DNA from: Gammaproteobacteria bacterium
Lineage (GTDB): Bacteria > Pseudomonadota > Gammaproteobacteria > Burkholderiales > Rhodocyclaceae
Reading direction: 5' to 3'
DNA length: 64,000 bases
NCBI GenBank assembly: GCA_018824085.1
Contig: JAHJHI010000047.1
Location: forward strand, 1 to 64,000
Shown here: piece by piece, positions 63,543 through 64,000 of the stretch
How positions within the stretch are numbered: position 1 is the stretch's first letter
How the letters are laid out: the number at the start of each line of letters is the position of its first letter
Made by a program: the position numbers and the translations under genes
The notes under the pieces: generated by a model
What the model was told of the DNA's origin: nothing
The model's database searches: none
What the model saw: only the letters and a program-made list of their open reading frames with translations

Positions 63543-64000
63543 ATGCACGCATCCGACGCTTCCCCCACCCTGCCGGCCGAACTGATCGCCTGTCACGAAT
63601 GCGACCTGCTGCAGACCGAACCGCGGCTCGCGCCCGGCGAGACGGCGCGCTGCGCGCGCTGTGACGCCTTCCTCGCGCGCAATCCGCCGGACAGCCTGGA
63701 CCGCACGCTGGCGCTGACGCTGACCGCCGCGGTGCTCTATGTCATCGCCAACGTCTACCCGCTGGTCGGCCTCGACATGCAGGGCCGCTTCGTCGAGGTG
63801 ACGCTGATCGAAGCCGTGCGGGCGCTGTGGCGCGACGGCATGACGCCGGTGGCCGCGCTGGTGTTCGTCACCGCCGTGCTGTTTCCGCTGCTCGAACTGC
63901 TGATGATCCTGCGCGTGCTGCTGCCGCTGCGCTTCGGCCGCACGGCGGCAGCGCAGGGCACGCGCGAGAACCGCTTCTTCCGGCTGGTGCGCGCGGTCAA
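63543..64000 (+). CDS. pqiA: paraquat-inducible protein A (PqiA), 5' part
   Basis: The first 152 residues before the window ends. The N-terminal zinc-ribbon is CHECD (17-21) and CARCD (41-45). Membrane segments follow at about 62-82 and 100-125, with VIANVYPLVGLDMQGR between them, the usual PqiA pattern. PqiA works with PqiB/PqiC MCE proteins in lipid transport across the envelope. A pqiB gene would be expected just beyond the edge. Confidence 0.88.
   Translation, partial: MHASDASPTLPAELIACHECDLLQTEPRLAPGETARCARCDAFLARNPPDSLDRTLALTLTAAVLYVIANVYPLVGLDMQGRFVEVTLIEAVRALWRDGMTPVAALVFVTAVLFPLLELLMILRVLLPLRFGRTAAAQGTRENRFFRLVRAV

Overview
The window reads as the chromosome of a GC-rich betaproteobacterium, most like the Rhodocyclales/Methyloversatilis group. 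This is judged from gene content: a PEP-CTERM protein, the mreBCD-mrdA-rodA-rlpA block, gatCAB, a urease operon, FisR-type sigma-54 control and a cyd operon. Nearly all genes are high in GC and tightly packed, often with 4-base ATGA or GTGA overlaps. I saw no rRNA or tRNA genes and no CRISPR array. The exact taxon is a guess.

Left edge (1-4700): a decayed integron broken up by mobile DNA. Reading leftward from the integrase, it has a LexA box, a frameshifted intI pseudogene that has also lost its catalytic tyrosine, an IS91-family element between intI and the first cassette, one cassette (unknown 370-aa protein, visibly lower GC) with its attC site, and the end of an IS3-family element cut by the window edge.

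4.7-9.05 kb (minus strand): gatC-gatA-(106-aa protein)-(lipoprotein)-gatB, for the Glu/Asp-tRNA amidotransferase, then a small membrane protein. 9.4-16 kb (plus): the elongasome genes mreB, mreC, mreD, mrdA, rodA, rlpA. 16.2-18.6 kb: OsmC-type peroxidase, dihydrolipoyl dehydrogenase and a GcvH-like lipoyl protein, close to dacA, ybeD, lipB and lipA, which make the lipoyl group. 21.8-27.5 kb: urease operon ureD-A-x-B-y-C-E-F-G with two extra small genes. 27.6-38.2 kb: trkA-trkH potassium uptake, hemE, priA, tlyA, metF, a small membrane protein, a Bcr/CflA transporter and a cytochrome c.

38.4-41 kb: a sigma-54 promoter, a secreted amidase with a C-terminal dockerin, and a cohesin-domain protein with a PEP-CTERM sorting signal. 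Together these look like a two-gene cell-surface display module. 41.2-50.3 kb: metH, a 3'-5' exonuclease with a LysR regulator, an SDR, and an ECF41 sigma factor whose promoter motif (TGTCACA-N16-CGTC) occurs upstream of itself and of an AhpD-like/cupin operon.

49.4-60.2 kb: a probable sulfane-sulfur response locus. A FisR-like sigma-54 activator (cysteines 53, 64, 71) lies between two sets of genes. Three promoters of identical form (TGGCAC-N5-TTGAT) precede a peroxiredoxin/flavin disulfide reductase operon, an ETHE1-like/DsrE-like pair and the cydP-A-B-X-ybgE operon, with repeated ACTGACAG-type half-sites about 80-130 bases upstream of each. A periplasmic rhodanese follows. A solo copy of the IS91 3' end sits at 54.3 kb. 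60.2-64 kb: isochorismatase-like hydrolase, pirin, a divergent LysR regulator, a TerB-like protein and the start of pqiA.
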